DNA of 21,167 nucleotides, from the NCBI GenBank assembly GCA_902782715.1, contig CACZOG010000161.1, positions 1 through 21,167 on the forward strand, written 5' to 3'. The first letter of the stretch is position 1, and each line of letters opens with the position of its first letter. This stretch comes from an uncultured Lachnospiraceae bacterium. Lineage in GTDB: Bacteria; Bacillota; Clostridia; Lachnospirales; Lachnospiraceae. Positions 1 through 9,282 of this stretch are shown piece by piece. Made by a program: the position numbers and the translations under genes. The notes below the pieces were generated by a model. It was given only the letters and a program-made list of their open reading frames with translations, had not been told where the DNA came from and ran no database searches.

Positions 1-1101
1 AAATCGGCAGTCTACAATCTTATTCACATTCGAAGAATACGAAGCGATCTGGATGGCTTAAGAGGCCAGATGGGCGAAGTCATTAGACAGAATGACGAAT
101 TAAGAAAAGAGAACGAGAGGATCAAAACAAGGATCGCTCAGCTTGAGGAGAATCAGAAAAAGATCGAGCAGATTGAAGAGACACATGAAAGAATAATTAA
201 ACTTGAACAGGAGTTAAGAGTGGGAGAAAGGCTTGCTTCGGCAGAAGGAAGACTTCAGCATGTTGAGAATGAGATAGGCAGAATCAACAATTGCGATTTC
301 AATCGTGATTTCCATAAGAAACTTAATTTCCTATCAAGCGCACTTCCTACGATATGGGGAGATGAATCAAAGATAAGTATCGATCCTCTGGCAGCGGTTG
401 ATACATGTTTCTTTAATGCCAACTCCGGAAACATAACCATAGGTGCGTATACTTTTGCAGGTTCGAACGTCAGCCTTCTTGCAGGATCGCATGATAAGAA
501 TCTTACAGGACTCTTAAGAAGAGATATTGAGATAAAAGAAGGATGCGACATAACGATCGGTAAAGGCGTATGGCTCGGCTCCAACAGCACGATCCTCGGA
601 CCGGCAACAATTGAGGATGATGCTGTCATTGCGGCAGGAGCGGTAGTAACACCCGGCACGCGTGTTCCAAAGGGTGCGATCTATGGCGGTATTCCCGCTA
701 AAATGATAAGCGACGGCAAATTGTCCGATGAAGAGAAAAACAACGCGATCAAGGCGGCTTTTGAGAGAAATAACGGCATTCTCTTTGCCGAAGGCTGGAC
801 AGATAAAAGGATCATGATGTTTGAAGGTACAAACATCGATGCACATTTCTTAACAGGGCAGAAAGGCATCATATATTTAAGAGAAGGAAAATATAAATTT
901 AAATATTCGCGTTCCGAAAAAGAAGCAGGAAAGCTTATCGTCAACACGGGGAAAGATGAGAAAACTTTTGACATTGCAGACAAAGAAGGAACGTTCGAAC
1001 TGGATATCAAACAATCTTCAGAGAATGCAAAAGACTGGTGCGAAGCAGTTATCAGGCTTGAAAACTCTGAAGAGAATTTCGGAATAAATATTGGAGTGTA
1101 A
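1..1101 (+). CDS. Coiled-coil plus left-handed beta-helix O-acyltransferase, 5' end outside window
   Basis: Predicted sugar O-acetyltransferase of the hexapeptide-repeat (maltose acetyltransferase/WbbJ) type. The frame is open from base 1. ATG 70 has an AAGAGG 4 bases upstream, but the heptad pattern of hydrophobic residues runs unbroken from before ATG 70 (I, I, L, L, M, V) through about base 300, so the true start probably lies upstream. After the coiled coil come hexapeptide repeats (about bases 400-710) with the usual features: an active-site-like His in GSHD (codon at 490), a KGVWLGSNSTILG segment, and the closing GGIPAKMI. A further 120 or so residues, Lys/Glu-rich and beta-strand-like, follow; this C-terminal domain is not recognised. 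The stop is 15 bases before the next glycosyltransferase gene. Acetyl-CoA as donor is inferred from the family; the acceptor sugar is unknown. An upstream fused domain, for example a transferase, is possible. Confidence 0.8.
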   Translation, partial: KSAVYNLIHIRRIRSDLDGLRGQMGEVIRQNDELRKENERIKTRIAQLEENQKKIEQIEETHERIIKLEQELRVGERLASAEGRLQHVENEIGRINNCDFNRDFHKKLNFLSSALPTIWGDESKISIDPLAAVDTCFFNANSGNITIGAYTFAGSNVSLLAGSHDKNLTGLLRRDIEIKEGCDITIGKGVWLGSNSTILGPATIEDDAVIAAGAVVTPGTRVPKGAIYGGIPAKMISDGKLSDEEKNNAIKAAFERNNGILFAEGWTDKRIMMFEGTNIDAHFLTGQKGIIYLREGKYKFKYSRSEKEAGKLIVNTGKDEKTFDIADKEGTFELDIKQSSENAKDWCEAVIRLENSEENFGINIGV

Positions 1102-1116
1102 GGGAATAAAAAAGAC

Positions 1117-2205
1117 ATGAGATTTATTCAAATGCATGAGATGGTATCAAAACATGATGCCGTCGGAAACGATATAGAACTGATTGGCAAAATGCTTGAG
1201 AAGAACCATGAAAGTTATGTTTTTACATATCTCGGGTTAAACAAGAATGTCAATTACATCGATGAAGAAACGTTTGATTTGATGATCGAAGATGAGAATA
1301 CCGTAGTTATTTATCATCACAGTATTTACTGGGAAAAAGGCTACGAGAAACTCAAGAAGGTTAAGGGAAAGATCATTTTCAAATACCACAATATCACGCC
1401 TCCCGAATTTTTCGAATCATACAATCTGAAACTCTTCCGTCTTTGCAAGAAAGGAAGAGCGCAGACATTACAGTTCATCAAAGATTTTCCCGATGCATAC
1501 TGGCTTGCCGATTCCGAGTACAATGCGAGCGAACTGATCGGTGCGCCTAAAGAGAGAGTCGGAATCTGTGCTCCTTTTAACAAACTGGAGAAATGGAACG
1601 ATACAGAAGCGGATCAGGATATTGTCAATGAGATAAAGAACAGCGGAAAGATTAATGTTCTTTTTGTCGGAAGAGTGGTTCCCAATAAGGGGCATAAGAT
1701 GCTTCTTGAGATATTGCGGATCTTCTGCAGCTGTTATGACAAGAATATCAAATTAAGAATCGTCGGCAAATTTGATCTAAGCATTGAGAACTACAATAAT
1801 ATCGTTCAGCAGACCATTAAGGATTATGAGCTTGAAAACAACATAGAGTTCATCGGTGAAGTTACCGATGAATCACTCAAGGCATATTATACCGCAAGTG
1901 ATGTTATGCTTATCTGCAGTGACCATGAAGGATACTGCGTTCCCGTTATCGAAGCACAGTATTTCGGACTTCCGATCATTGCTCTCGGTAAATGTGCGGT
2001 TACGGAAACCATCGGAAAAGACCAGCTTGTTTTTGATACTGACGAATACCGTTATGCGGCTGCAATAAAGATGATCTCCGAGAATGAAGAATACAAAGAG
2101 TATCTTCGTGAAAAAGGAATGGAAAACTTTAAGAACAGATTCTCTTACGAAAAGATAGAAGAATGTTTTAAGAAAGAATTATCCGGATGGAATTTTCAGG
2201 TATAA
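1117..2205 (+). CDS. GT4-family glycosyltransferase (GT-B fold)
   Basis: Cytoplasmic retaining glycosyltransferase, 362 residues, normal length for GT4. The C-terminal nucleotide-sugar domain is clear: VGRVVPNKG at residues 184-192 (phosphate-binding loop), then EGYCVPVIE at 271-279 giving the family EX7E motif with Glu271 and Glu279, followed by the FGLP turn. The N-terminal acceptor domain is less conserved but has KYHNITPPEFF and SEYNASEL, typical of capsule and O-antigen GT4 enzymes. The start ATG follows an AAGGG about 12 bases upstream, so initiation looks moderate. The gene overlaps the next one by 19 bases, implying translational coupling. It likely adds one sugar to the lipid-linked repeat unit; donor and linkage cannot be read from sequence. 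Confidence 0.88.
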   Translation: MRFIQMHEMVSKHDAVGNDIELIGKMLEKNHESYVFTYLGLNKNVNYIDEETFDLMIEDENTVVIYHHSIYWEKGYEKLKKVKGKIIFKYHNITPPEFFESYNLKLFRLCKKGRAQTLQFIKDFPDAYWLADSEYNASELIGAPKERVGICAPFNKLEKWNDTEADQDIVNEIKNSGKINVLFVGRVVPNKGHKMLLEILRIFCSCYDKNIKLRIVGKFDLSIENYNNIVQQTIKDYELENNIEFIGEVTDESLKAYYTASDVMLICSDHEGYCVPVIEAQYFGLPIIALGKCAVTETIGKDQLVFDTDEYRYAAAIKMISENEEYKEYLREKGMENFKNRFSYEKIEECFKKELSGWNFQV

Positions 2206-4211
2206 AAATTTCAATTATAAAAGCGGCGGTAATCGGAGTTGTTACATACTTTTTTATGTACATCCTTGTTTCCGCTGCTCTGTTTTGGTTTGACGGTTTT
2301 TCAACCGCCAAAGCTTTTTTGATTTCACTCGTATTATTCGTGATAGCGGTAAGGGTGATCACCAATGAAACAAGACATAGGATAACGTTAAAAAATCTCG
2401 TACCGGGTTTAAAAGAAACTTTGTTTTTCGTCGGAATAACGGCAGCAGTCATCATCCTTTCGGGCACTAAATTCGGTTTCTTCGGAATGGGACAGGATCA
2501 GGGGGTATATCAGACCAAAGCGATCGAACTGATTTTTGATAACAACACCAATGAACTGGATTTTGATTATGCCGTAAATAATCTGGACGATCCGGAAGAA
2601 TTCGGTTATTTCAGAGATGTGGTCAAGTGTCTTCAGGGATATTATCTTGTCAGTCAGGATGAGCCTTTTTCTGCCGATGACAATGCCGGCGGAGAAAGCG
2701 GATTGCGTGGAGTATATCATGGTCTTCCTACATGGCCAGCCATAATGGCATTGTTTGGCAAATTGTTTGGAATGAGTCATATGCAGGACTGCCAGACGCT
2801 TTTCCTTATCTGCTTTTTAATGATCGCATTTTATATTCTTGAGAACTTTAGGATAAAGACTGCCTGTGAGGCTGCATTTATAGCGATACTTGCAACATCT
2901 CCCCAGATGATATGGGTATCAAAGTCGGCACTTACGGAAATGTTCTTAACAGTTATATTTGCTGCGTTCATTTATCTGGCATGTCATGAAAACAAGGATA
3001 TCAGACTGTTCATGTGGATACCTGTTGCGGTATTTTCTTTTTACCATGTATCCGTATACACAATGATGCCTGTATTTATGATCATCGCCTGGATCAATCT
3101 TTTGGCAGATAAAAGAAAAAGGGCTGTTATAGTGCCCTTTATGATGCTTATAACTTATTACGCCGGATTTCTGTTTTCGATCAGATTATCAACTTTATAT
3201 ACTGCTTTTAACTATATCAATCCCATACAGAAGTTTATCAAATCGATCGAAATTGAAAATATCTTCGATAAAGAACTGACGATCATTGTATCGGCTGTTG
3301 TATCAGCCTGTATTTTGATCACTGTCATCTTAGCCGTACTTATCAGATCGGTGAAGTTTAATTCGCTGATCGGCAAAACAGAAGGAAAGACCGGAATGAT
3401 CCTGAAAGCTGTTTTCCTTATAGTGATCGCAGGTGCGGTTTATAAATATTTTGACCTAAATTCGGGATTTAAATTTAATCCGAATACCAATATTGTTGCC
3501 ATGTCACTGGCATGCGGACTGATCACGATATTACTGGCATTCATAGGTATAGTCTTAATAAAACATAAGGCGATCCGCGGAATACCGATGTCGACGATAG
3601 CCGTTATTTTTGCTTATATCATGGTCTGGGCGATATTATTCAGACCGAAGACCGCTTACTTTTACTATTACGGAAGATACAATGTTCCGTTCCTGATCGT
3701 TCCGGCGGTATTTGTATGTGTGATTTACAAAGAGATCAAGAAGATTGACTGGATGCCGGTCATCTGTGCTGCGGCAGTTATTGCATATCTGGATTATGAT
3801 GTTATTATGATTCAGACTCCGGATGACACCAATGTTGAGTGGAAAGTGGTCGAAACGGAACTGGCGGAAGAAAGACCGCCCAACAGCGCGATCGTTCTTA
3901 ACAGCAATTATCGTACGCTTATAGAATGGATGCTCATCCTTAAAGCTTCGGGTGCTGATGTATATCCGCTTTACGGAGATCTGGACAAGCAGACAGACAG
4001 CCTTCTTGAAAAATATGACAATATTTATTTCATGAACGAAAGTTCAGAGGAAATAAAAATAAAAGATTACACCAAAAAGAGATTTGAAAAGGAATATTCT
4101 TACTATTTTACTCACAGCGAGGATACCGTAAATAAAACAAATACATGGATAGGATATCCCAGAAGTTTTTACAGTGAGGAAGAAGAACTGAGTGTGTATC
4201 TTTTAAAATGA
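2187..4211 (+). CDS. Polytopic membrane protein, GT-C-like glycosyltransferase (or polymerase)
   Basis: A 674-residue integral membrane protein with about a dozen hydrophobic segments. After the first few helices an extracytoplasmic loop carries DQGVY (Asp104), placed like the acidic catalytic motif at the first large loop of GT-C enzymes (PMT/ArnT/GT39-like). A soluble C-terminal portion of about 130 residues (from about 542) follows the last helices, as is common in this class. Such enzymes take a sugar from a polyprenyl-phosphate donor and act outside the membrane. The DPM1-like gene immediately downstream could make that donor, which supports the reading. The start overlaps the previous gene by 19 bases. 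A Wzy-like polymerase role is an alternative, because no classical Wzy is visible in the window. Confidence 0.7.
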   Translation: MEFSGIKISIIKAAVIGVVTYFFMYILVSAALFWFDGFSTAKAFLISLVLFVIAVRVITNETRHRITLKNLVPGLKETLFFVGITAAVIILSGTKFGFFGMGQDQGVYQTKAIELIFDNNTNELDFDYAVNNLDDPEEFGYFRDVVKCLQGYYLVSQDEPFSADDNAGGESGLRGVYHGLPTWPAIMALFGKLFGMSHMQDCQTLFLICFLMIAFYILENFRIKTACEAAFIAILATSPQMIWVSKSALTEMFLTVIFAAFIYLACHENKDIRLFMWIPVAVFSFYHVSVYTMMPVFMIIAWINLLADKRKRAVIVPFMMLITYYAGFLFSIRLSTLYTAFNYINPIQKFIKSIEIENIFDKELTIIVSAVVSACILITVILAVLIRSVKFNSLIGKTEGKTGMILKAVFLIVIAGAVYKYFDLNSGFKFNPNTNIVAMSLACGLITILLAFIGIVLIKHKAIRGIPMSTIAVIFAYIMVWAILFRPKTAYFYYYGRYNVPFLIVPAVFVCVIYKEIKKIDWMPVICAAAVIAYLDYDVIMIQTPDDTNVEWKVVETELAEERPPNSAIVLNSNYRTLIEWMLILKASGADVYPLYGDLDKQTDSLLEKYDNIYFMNESSEEIKIKDYTKKRFEKEYSYYFTHSEDTVNKTNTWIGYPRSFYSEEEELSVYLLK

Positions 4212-4265
4212 TCTAAGTAATAGTTTATTACGGGACAGGACAACAGAGTGACAAAAACGTAATGT

Positions 4266-4294
4266 TTGATTTTATTGTGATAAAATGCTAAAAT
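4266..4294 (+). promoter_or_regulatory. Internal sigma-A-type promoter with extended -10
   Basis: TTGATT at 4266-4271 and TAAAAT at 4289-4294 are separated by exactly 17 bases, and TGC directly precedes the -10, giving an extended -10 element. It lies in the 116-base gap before the DPM1-like GT2, the longest gap inside the operon. Transcription would start near 4301. A strong AAAGGGAG at 4314-4321 sits 6 bases before the ATG. It would let the downstream genes be expressed independently of the upstream ones. Consensus match only. Confidence 0.6.
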
Positions 4295-4327
4295 AAAATG
4301 ATTTATTGTGGCTAAAGGGAGTGTAAT

Positions 4328-5326
4328 ATGAAATTAATAATTCAGATTCCATGTTATAACGAAGCTGAAACTTTGGAGATAACTTTAAACGATCTTCCAA
4401 AGCACATTGATGGAATAGACGAGATAGAATACCTAATTATTAACGACGGAAGTAAGGATAATACGGTTGAAGTCGCTAAAAACTGGGGTGTTAATCATGT
4501 TGTAAGCTTTAAGAAGAATAAAGGGCTTGCAAAGGGATTCATGGCAGGTATTGATGCCTGCTTGATGAATGGTGCGGATATCATTGTAAATACCGATGCG
4601 GATAACCAGTATTGCGGAGATGATATCGAGACTATCGTCCGTCCTATTCTTGATGGTAAAGCTGATATTGTCATCGGCGAAAGACCTATTGATCAGACAG
4701 AGCATTTTTCGTGGCTTAAAAAGAAACTTCAGCATTTCGGAAGCTGGGTAGTTCGTAAAGCTTCGGGAACAAAGATACCTGATGCTCCCTCAGGATTCAG
4801 AGCATACAGCAGGGAAGCTGCACTTCAGCTTAACCTGGTAAATGAATATACATACACACTTGAACAGATAGTTCAGGCCGGCAGAACAGGCATTCCCATT
4901 ATGTCGGTTCCCATTAAGACAAACGGAGAATTAAGACCTTCAAGATTATTCCACAGCATGTTTGGATATATCAAGAAATCCATGGTTACCATCGTAAGAG
5001 CATATCTTATGTATAAACCCATGAGATTCTTCACTTTCCTTGGAATCCTGCCTTTTACCATCGGATTTGCGATCGGATTAAGATATATAGTTCGTTTGTT
5101 TATGGGCATAGCATCAGGAAACGTTCAGTCTCTGATCCTCTGCAGCCTTCTTATCATGATCGCAGTTATGATCTGGGTTCTTGGAATGATGGCAGATGTT
5201 ATATCTGCTAACAGAAAAATATCCCAGGAAGTTCAAAGAAGAGCGAGAGATATCGATTACAGACTTGCCTGGATAGAGAAAAGTTTAAAAGAATCTGATA
5301 AATCAGATAAAAAAACCGATCAATAA
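4328..5326 (+). CDS. DPM1-like GT2 polyprenyl-phosphate glycosyltransferase with C-terminal membrane helices
   Basis: Inverting GT2 enzyme of 332 residues. The N-terminal GT-A domain shows IPCYNEAE near the start, INDGSKDNT, and a DAD metal-binding motif (Asp90, Asp92) in NTDADNQY. PSGFRAYSRE and the YTYTLEQI stretch are typical of dolichyl/undecaprenyl-phosphate glycosyltransferases. Two hydrophobic helices at about 235-257 and 268-291 are followed by a charged tail ending in a Lys/Asp-rich stretch; this matches the two-helix membrane anchor of the GtrB/DPM subfamilies. It probably transfers a sugar from a nucleotide donor to polyprenyl phosphate on the inner face. The two GT-C-like proteins in the same operon are the natural users. 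A sugar such as mannose or glucose is a guess. The gene is preceded by its own promoter and a strong ribosome binding site. Confidence 0.88.
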   Translation: MKLIIQIPCYNEAETLEITLNDLPKHIDGIDEIEYLIINDGSKDNTVEVAKNWGVNHVVSFKKNKGLAKGFMAGIDACLMNGADIIVNTDADNQYCGDDIETIVRPILDGKADIVIGERPIDQTEHFSWLKKKLQHFGSWVVRKASGTKIPDAPSGFRAYSREAALQLNLVNEYTYTLEQIVQAGRTGIPIMSVPIKTNGELRPSRLFHSMFGYIKKSMVTIVRAYLMYKPMRFFTFLGILPFTIGFAIGLRYIVRLFMGIASGNVQSLILCSLLIMIAVMIWVLGMMADVISANRKISQEVQRRARDIDYRLAWIEKSLKESDKSDKKTDQ

Positions 5327-5337
5327 AGTGGAACACT

Positions 5338-6507
5338 ATGAAAAGACTTTTAATAACCGGCTCCACATTCCCCAGATGGGAGGGTGACAGTGAGCCCAGG
5401 TTTATTTTGGACTATGCGAAGGCAATGAGCGAATACTATGACGTTACAGTCATGGTGCCTGCATTTCCCGGTGCAAAGAAGCGGGAAGTACTGGATGGCA
5501 TAAAAGTTATTCGTTATCATTATTTTCCTATTCATAAATTTGAAACATTGTGTTACCCGGGAGCGATTGCCGCAAGAATTAAACAGAAAAAAATACGTAT
5601 AATCTTAGTACCTTTTCTGTTTATTTCTTTATTTTTTGCGTTGATCAAAGTAAAAAAACAGACAGATTTTGTGCATGCACACTGGCTGATCCCTCAGGGT
5701 ATCGTTCAAAGCATGCTCAAGAAACCGTATATAGTTACGGGCCATGGCGGTGACGTTACCAGTTTAAATAAAGGCTTTATAAAGAAACTTAAAAAGAAAT
5801 GCATTGAAAAGGCCGTAGCCGTTACATGTGTATCGAAATACTTAAAGACGGAGATCGAAAAGATCTCGCCCGACACTCAGGTAAAGGTATTATCCATGGG
5901 TGTTGACTTAAGTAATTTCGGCAGGGAAAACCGAAAAGAAAACTTCTTTAACCAGGAAGATAAAAAAGTTGTTCTCTTTGTCGGCAGGCTTGCAGAGAAG
6001 AAAGGTGTCAGATATTTAATAGAAGCAATGAATGACATCGAAAATGCAAAGCTTGTTATTGCCGGCGACGGAACATTAAGACAGGAACTTGAAGAACTTG
6101 CAAAAACGGTAAACGCAGATATAGAATTTATTGGCAGCGTAACACATAATCAGTTGAAAACGATCTATGCTTCTGCGGATGTTTTTGTTATGCCGTCCGT
6201 TACCGGAAAAGACGGAGATATTGAAGGACTTGGCCTTGTTATGCTGGAAGCCATGAGTTCGGGACTTCCGGTGGTTGCAAGCAGATCGGGCGGAATTACC
6301 GATGTTATCATAGACGGAGAAAACGGTCTCCTTTGTGAAGAAAAGAATTCACGCGAATTATCCCTGAAAATAAGTCAGTTGTTAAATGATTCGGATCTTA
6401 ATGAAAGAATTGCAAAAGCAGGATTTGAAACAGCGCAGAGATATGACTATAAGGAAATAGCAAAGGCATACAAAGAACTGATTGATAAAGTGGGAGACAA
6501 TGATTAA
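5338..6507 (+). CDS. GT4-family glycosyltransferase (GT-B fold)
   Basis: A 389-residue retaining GT4 enzyme. The N-terminal domain starts with a Rossmann strand and the glycine-rich WEGDSEPRF segment. HAHWLIPQG and the TGHGGDV motif are typical of capsular GT4 acceptor domains. The C-terminal domain has VGRLAEKKG (about 215-223), VIAGDG, and EGLGLVMLE giving EX7E (Glu296, Glu304), then SSGLPVVAS and GGITDVI, so it looks complete and active. A hydrophobic patch at about residues 82-100 could be a membrane-associating segment. It begins 11 bases after the DPM1-like gene and ends 20 bases before the GT8 start. It likely builds the lipid-linked repeat unit in the cytoplasm; donor unknown. Confidence 0.92.
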   Translation: MKRLLITGSTFPRWEGDSEPRFILDYAKAMSEYYDVTVMVPAFPGAKKREVLDGIKVIRYHYFPIHKFETLCYPGAIAARIKQKKIRIILVPFLFISLFFALIKVKKQTDFVHAHWLIPQGIVQSMLKKPYIVTGHGGDVTSLNKGFIKKLKKKCIEKAVAVTCVSKYLKTEIEKISPDTQVKVLSMGVDLSNFGRENRKENFFNQEDKKVVLFVGRLAEKKGVRYLIEAMNDIENAKLVIAGDGTLRQELEELAKTVNADIEFIGSVTHNQLKTIYASADVFVMPSVTGKDGDIEGLGLVMLEAMSSGLPVVASRSGGITDVIIDGENGLLCEEKNSRELSLKISQLLNDSDLNERIAKAGFETAQRYDYKEIAKAYKELIDKVGDND

Positions 6508-6517
6508 ATTGTGATCC

Positions 6518-6521
6518 GGAG
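6518..6521 (+). promoter_or_regulatory. Ribosome binding site deciding the GT8 start
   Basis: GGAG lies 6 bases before ATG 6528 but directly abuts the in-frame TTG 6522. Only the ATG has workable spacing, so it is chosen as the start. Confidence 0.6.
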
Positions 6522-6527
6522 TTGGAA

Positions 6528-7532
6528 ATGAATTATATACCGATAGCGTTTATTGCCGATTATAACTTTTTTTTACCCACTGTGGTGGCGATAACGTCAC
6601 TTCTGGAATCGAAAAACAAATCTACAGATTATATGATCTATCTGATCAATATCGGCTTTTTAGACACTCAGAGAAAGATGATCGAAGAGCTGTCAGAGAA
6701 ATACTCGACTCCAATCAAACTTGTTGATATTAAAGATGATTATATAAGCAAAACATATCCTTTTTTGAACGAACACAACTGCAGTGCTTCTCCTGCGGCA
6801 TTACTTAAATTTGATCTGGCTAATCTGTGTGCCCCTGAAGACTGTGTTCTTTATCTTGACGGAGACATAATAGTCAAAGGTGATCTTGGAGAGTTGAAGT
6901 CCATCGCTTTGACAGATGATAAATATGTTTATGCCGTACATGACACAGGTGCTCTGTACAGCAGGAACCTTATTGAACAGAATATAGACAACTATTTCAA
7001 TTCCGGCGTAATGCTGTTGAATTTAAAAGCCATCAGACAAAACGATATATCAAGAAAATTAGTGGAAGCAAAAATGAATTCTCAGGATGTTTCCCTGATG
7101 GATCAGAACATTTTCAATAAAGTATTTTATGAGAATAAGGGATTTCTTCCTCATTCTTTTAATGTTCTGTATGTGAATCTGATCAGAGCTACATATTTCT
7201 ACGGACTGAAGATCGAAAAAGTCAATGAGATGACGGGAACAGATTATTCCGACTGGAATGACATGTTTGAAAAAGCGGTCATTGTTCATTATTCTTCTTT
7301 TGACAAGCCCTGGAAATATTCCGATGTTACGGCGGTTGAATTATGGGATAAATATTTTAAATTGTCTCCGGTATCGGCTGAGCAGCTGAAAAGAAAGAAA
7401 ATCCATAATGATTTTATCAATAAATTACGAAAGCATAAATTAACAGGCTTGTTGGGATCTTTTATATGGGAAACGGAAACAAAAGGGTTAAGGAAAGCGC
7501 TTATCGATGCAAAAAGATACATTATCAAGTGA
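6528..7532 (+). CDS. GT8-family glycosyltransferase
   Basis: Retaining GT-A enzyme of 334 residues from ATG 6528. Family features in order: an N-terminal strand with IAFIADYNFFLPTVVAI, the metal-binding DXD as Asp111-Gly-Asp113 in YLDGDIIV, the NSGVMLLNL segment, an LMDQNIFN motif, and a C-terminal His254 followed by Lys260-Pro-Trp (family HxxGxxKPW region, here HYSSFDKPW). GT8 enzymes in capsule and LPS loci usually add glucose or galactose from a UDP donor; that assignment is general family knowledge. The last 26 bases overlap the following membrane-protein gene, whose AGGAAAG at 7491-7497 lies inside this gene, indicating coupled translation. Confidence 0.9.
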   Translation: MNYIPIAFIADYNFFLPTVVAITSLLESKNKSTDYMIYLINIGFLDTQRKMIEELSEKYSTPIKLVDIKDDYISKTYPFLNEHNCSASPAALLKFDLANLCAPEDCVLYLDGDIIVKGDLGELKSIALTDDKYVYAVHDTGALYSRNLIEQNIDNYFNSGVMLLNLKAIRQNDISRKLVEAKMNSQDVSLMDQNIFNKVFYENKGFLPHSFNVLYVNLIRATYFYGLKIEKVNEMTGTDYSDWNDMFEKAVIVHYSSFDKPWKYSDVTAVELWDKYFKLSPVSAEQLKRKKIHNDFINKLRKHKLTGLLGSFIWETETKGLRKALIDAKRYIIK

Positions 7533-9270
7533 CAACATTCAAAATGTTGAAACAGCTGATAAAAAAAAGATAAATATAAATGATATCTGGTGCGTTTTGA
7601 TCGTCTTTGCCGTTACTGTTCTTCTTGAATTCATCATGTGCCAGAAAACTTATATGAGGGTTTATCCCGATGACATTGGATTCATGGCAGGTGTGGCGAA
7701 GGCAGCAGGTTATGCATGGGATGAAGCCATAGCAATATCCAAGTATTACGGTCCAGCATATTATATATTATATTTTCTTTTTTTTTATTTTGTAAAAAAT
7801 TCTTTAGTATTAAGAGAAATACTTGTAATCGGGAATGTTATCGTACTGGGATTAACCTCCGTAACCGTTTTTTTAACTCTTAAAACGCTCTTTAAAGATG
7901 AGAAAAAGTGGTGGATGATAATTCTGAGTATTTTTAATGTGTTTTTCAGTATAAGACTGGAAACCTCCCTTTCGAATGAATACATAAATATCTTTGTTTT
8001 CTGCCTGATCAATTTCTTCCTTGCAAGGATACTGTTAAATGAAGGAACAAAAAGAAAAACAGTTATAAATTACATATTGTTGAATCTGGCATTGGTATAT
8101 GCGCTGTCAATCCACAGCCGAAATGTAGTTTATGTTTTGGGCCTGGGAATGGCTTATCTGGGAATATGTGTTTTAAAAAAGAAGTTGTCTTTCAAGGTGA
8201 TCATATTCCTGGCGATAACGGCTTTTATCTGCCTGCTGGCATATAAATTTCTGCCGAAATTATTTGTTAATATGATCTGGAGTCAAAGGCGGGAGGTTGA
8301 GAATACTCAGGTTGATACGGCTTTGATGATATCCAGGATCTTGTCTTTTGACGAATTTGTTTTGTTTATCAATACTTTAATAGGAAACATATTTTTATCC
8401 ATTAAGAAGACCTGCGGTCTGGTATTGATAGGTGTTTATGTCCTGTGGGCGGATTTTTTCATTAACCAAAAGGAAAGAACGCAGGACAGCTTATCTGTTG
8501 CAGAAACGGGGATCAGTTTGTTTTCGTTTTTCTGCTATCTCATTGGAATGGTAGCCGTTAGCATGCAGTGGAGGGGCAACCCCAAAGGTACGGGTTACTG
8601 GAGATATTATGGTATATATGCAATAATCTTCTGTGTGATAGGAGTCATCCGGTGGTATAAAGATAAAAAATATAATACTATGCTGAGCAGCATCATCATT
8701 TTACTGACATTTCTGCTTGCAAAAGTATTTTTCTATACGGCATGGCCGATCCAGTCTCCGTCAAGATATTATTATTATGGAATATTGGACTGGATGACCA
8801 ACTGTTCGGATATTGTAAAAAAAGATCTGCTGTATGCGGGAACGGCAATATTTCTGTGTTTATGTGTTGTTCTTACGGTTTACAGAAAACGGATCCCCTG
8901 GATCATTCTGGTGGCGTTACTGGCAATAATACCGAATTTTACAGGCATGTCCTTTATGAAGGTCGCATATCCGGAAAATGTCGAGAAGATTTCGCAGATA
9001 GCTGATAAATACAGGAACGACGATGTACACTGGTGTTTTTACGGACAGGATTCTTATTATCTGTATGTTCAATATGCTTTTCTGGATAAAGAAGTAGTAT
9101 TAAATCCTTCATTTTCCGAAAAGGATGAATACGTGTATCTGTCAAATGATATAAACAGTTTTCCTGAAGATATAGATCTTGACGAAGTTGTCGAACTGGA
9201 TTCAAATGAATTCTTATATACGACGAATGAGTCATTGCTTTATGCATTGAAACAGGATTCTATTTATTAA
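7507..9270 (+). CDS. Polytopic membrane protein, GT-C-like glycosyltransferase or polysaccharide polymerase
   Basis: A 587-residue integral membrane protein with a cytoplasmic N-terminus of about 25 residues and about ten to twelve hydrophobic segments. The first extracytoplasmic loop carries YPDDIGFM with Asp55-Asp56, placed like the catalytic acidic motif of GT-C glycosyltransferases. A soluble C-terminal part of about 100 residues (from about 486) follows the last helix. It is the second protein of this architecture in the operon but has little obvious similarity to the 2187 gene. AGGAAAG sits 9 bases before ATG 7507, supporting the overlap start. Possible jobs are sugar transfer from a polyprenyl-phosphate donor outside the cell, or repeat-unit polymerisation. 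Confidence 0.65.
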   Translation: MQKDTLSSDNIQNVETADKKKININDIWCVLIVFAVTVLLEFIMCQKTYMRVYPDDIGFMAGVAKAAGYAWDEAIAISKYYGPAYYILYFLFFYFVKNSLVLREILVIGNVIVLGLTSVTVFLTLKTLFKDEKKWWMIILSIFNVFFSIRLETSLSNEYINIFVFCLINFFLARILLNEGTKRKTVINYILLNLALVYALSIHSRNVVYVLGLGMAYLGICVLKKKLSFKVIIFLAITAFICLLAYKFLPKLFVNMIWSQRREVENTQVDTALMISRILSFDEFVLFINTLIGNIFLSIKKTCGLVLIGVYVLWADFFINQKERTQDSLSVAETGISLFSFFCYLIGMVAVSMQWRGNPKGTGYWRYYGIYAIIFCVIGVIRWYKDKKYNTMLSSIIILLTFLLAKVFFYTAWPIQSPSRYYYYGILDWMTNCSDIVKKDLLYAGTAIFLCLCVVLTVYRKRIPWIILVALLAIIPNFTGMSFMKVAYPENVEKISQIADKYRNDDVHWCFYGQDSYYLYVQYAFLDKEVVLNPSFSEKDEYVYLSNDINSFPEDIDLDEVVELDSNEFLYTTNESLLYALKQDSIY

Positions 9271-9282
9271 AAAACTTATAGT

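Noticed and set aside
4218..4230. TAATAGTTTATTA palindrome as a terminator after the 2187 gene
   Set aside because: Five A-T pairs only, no G-C, no following T-run.
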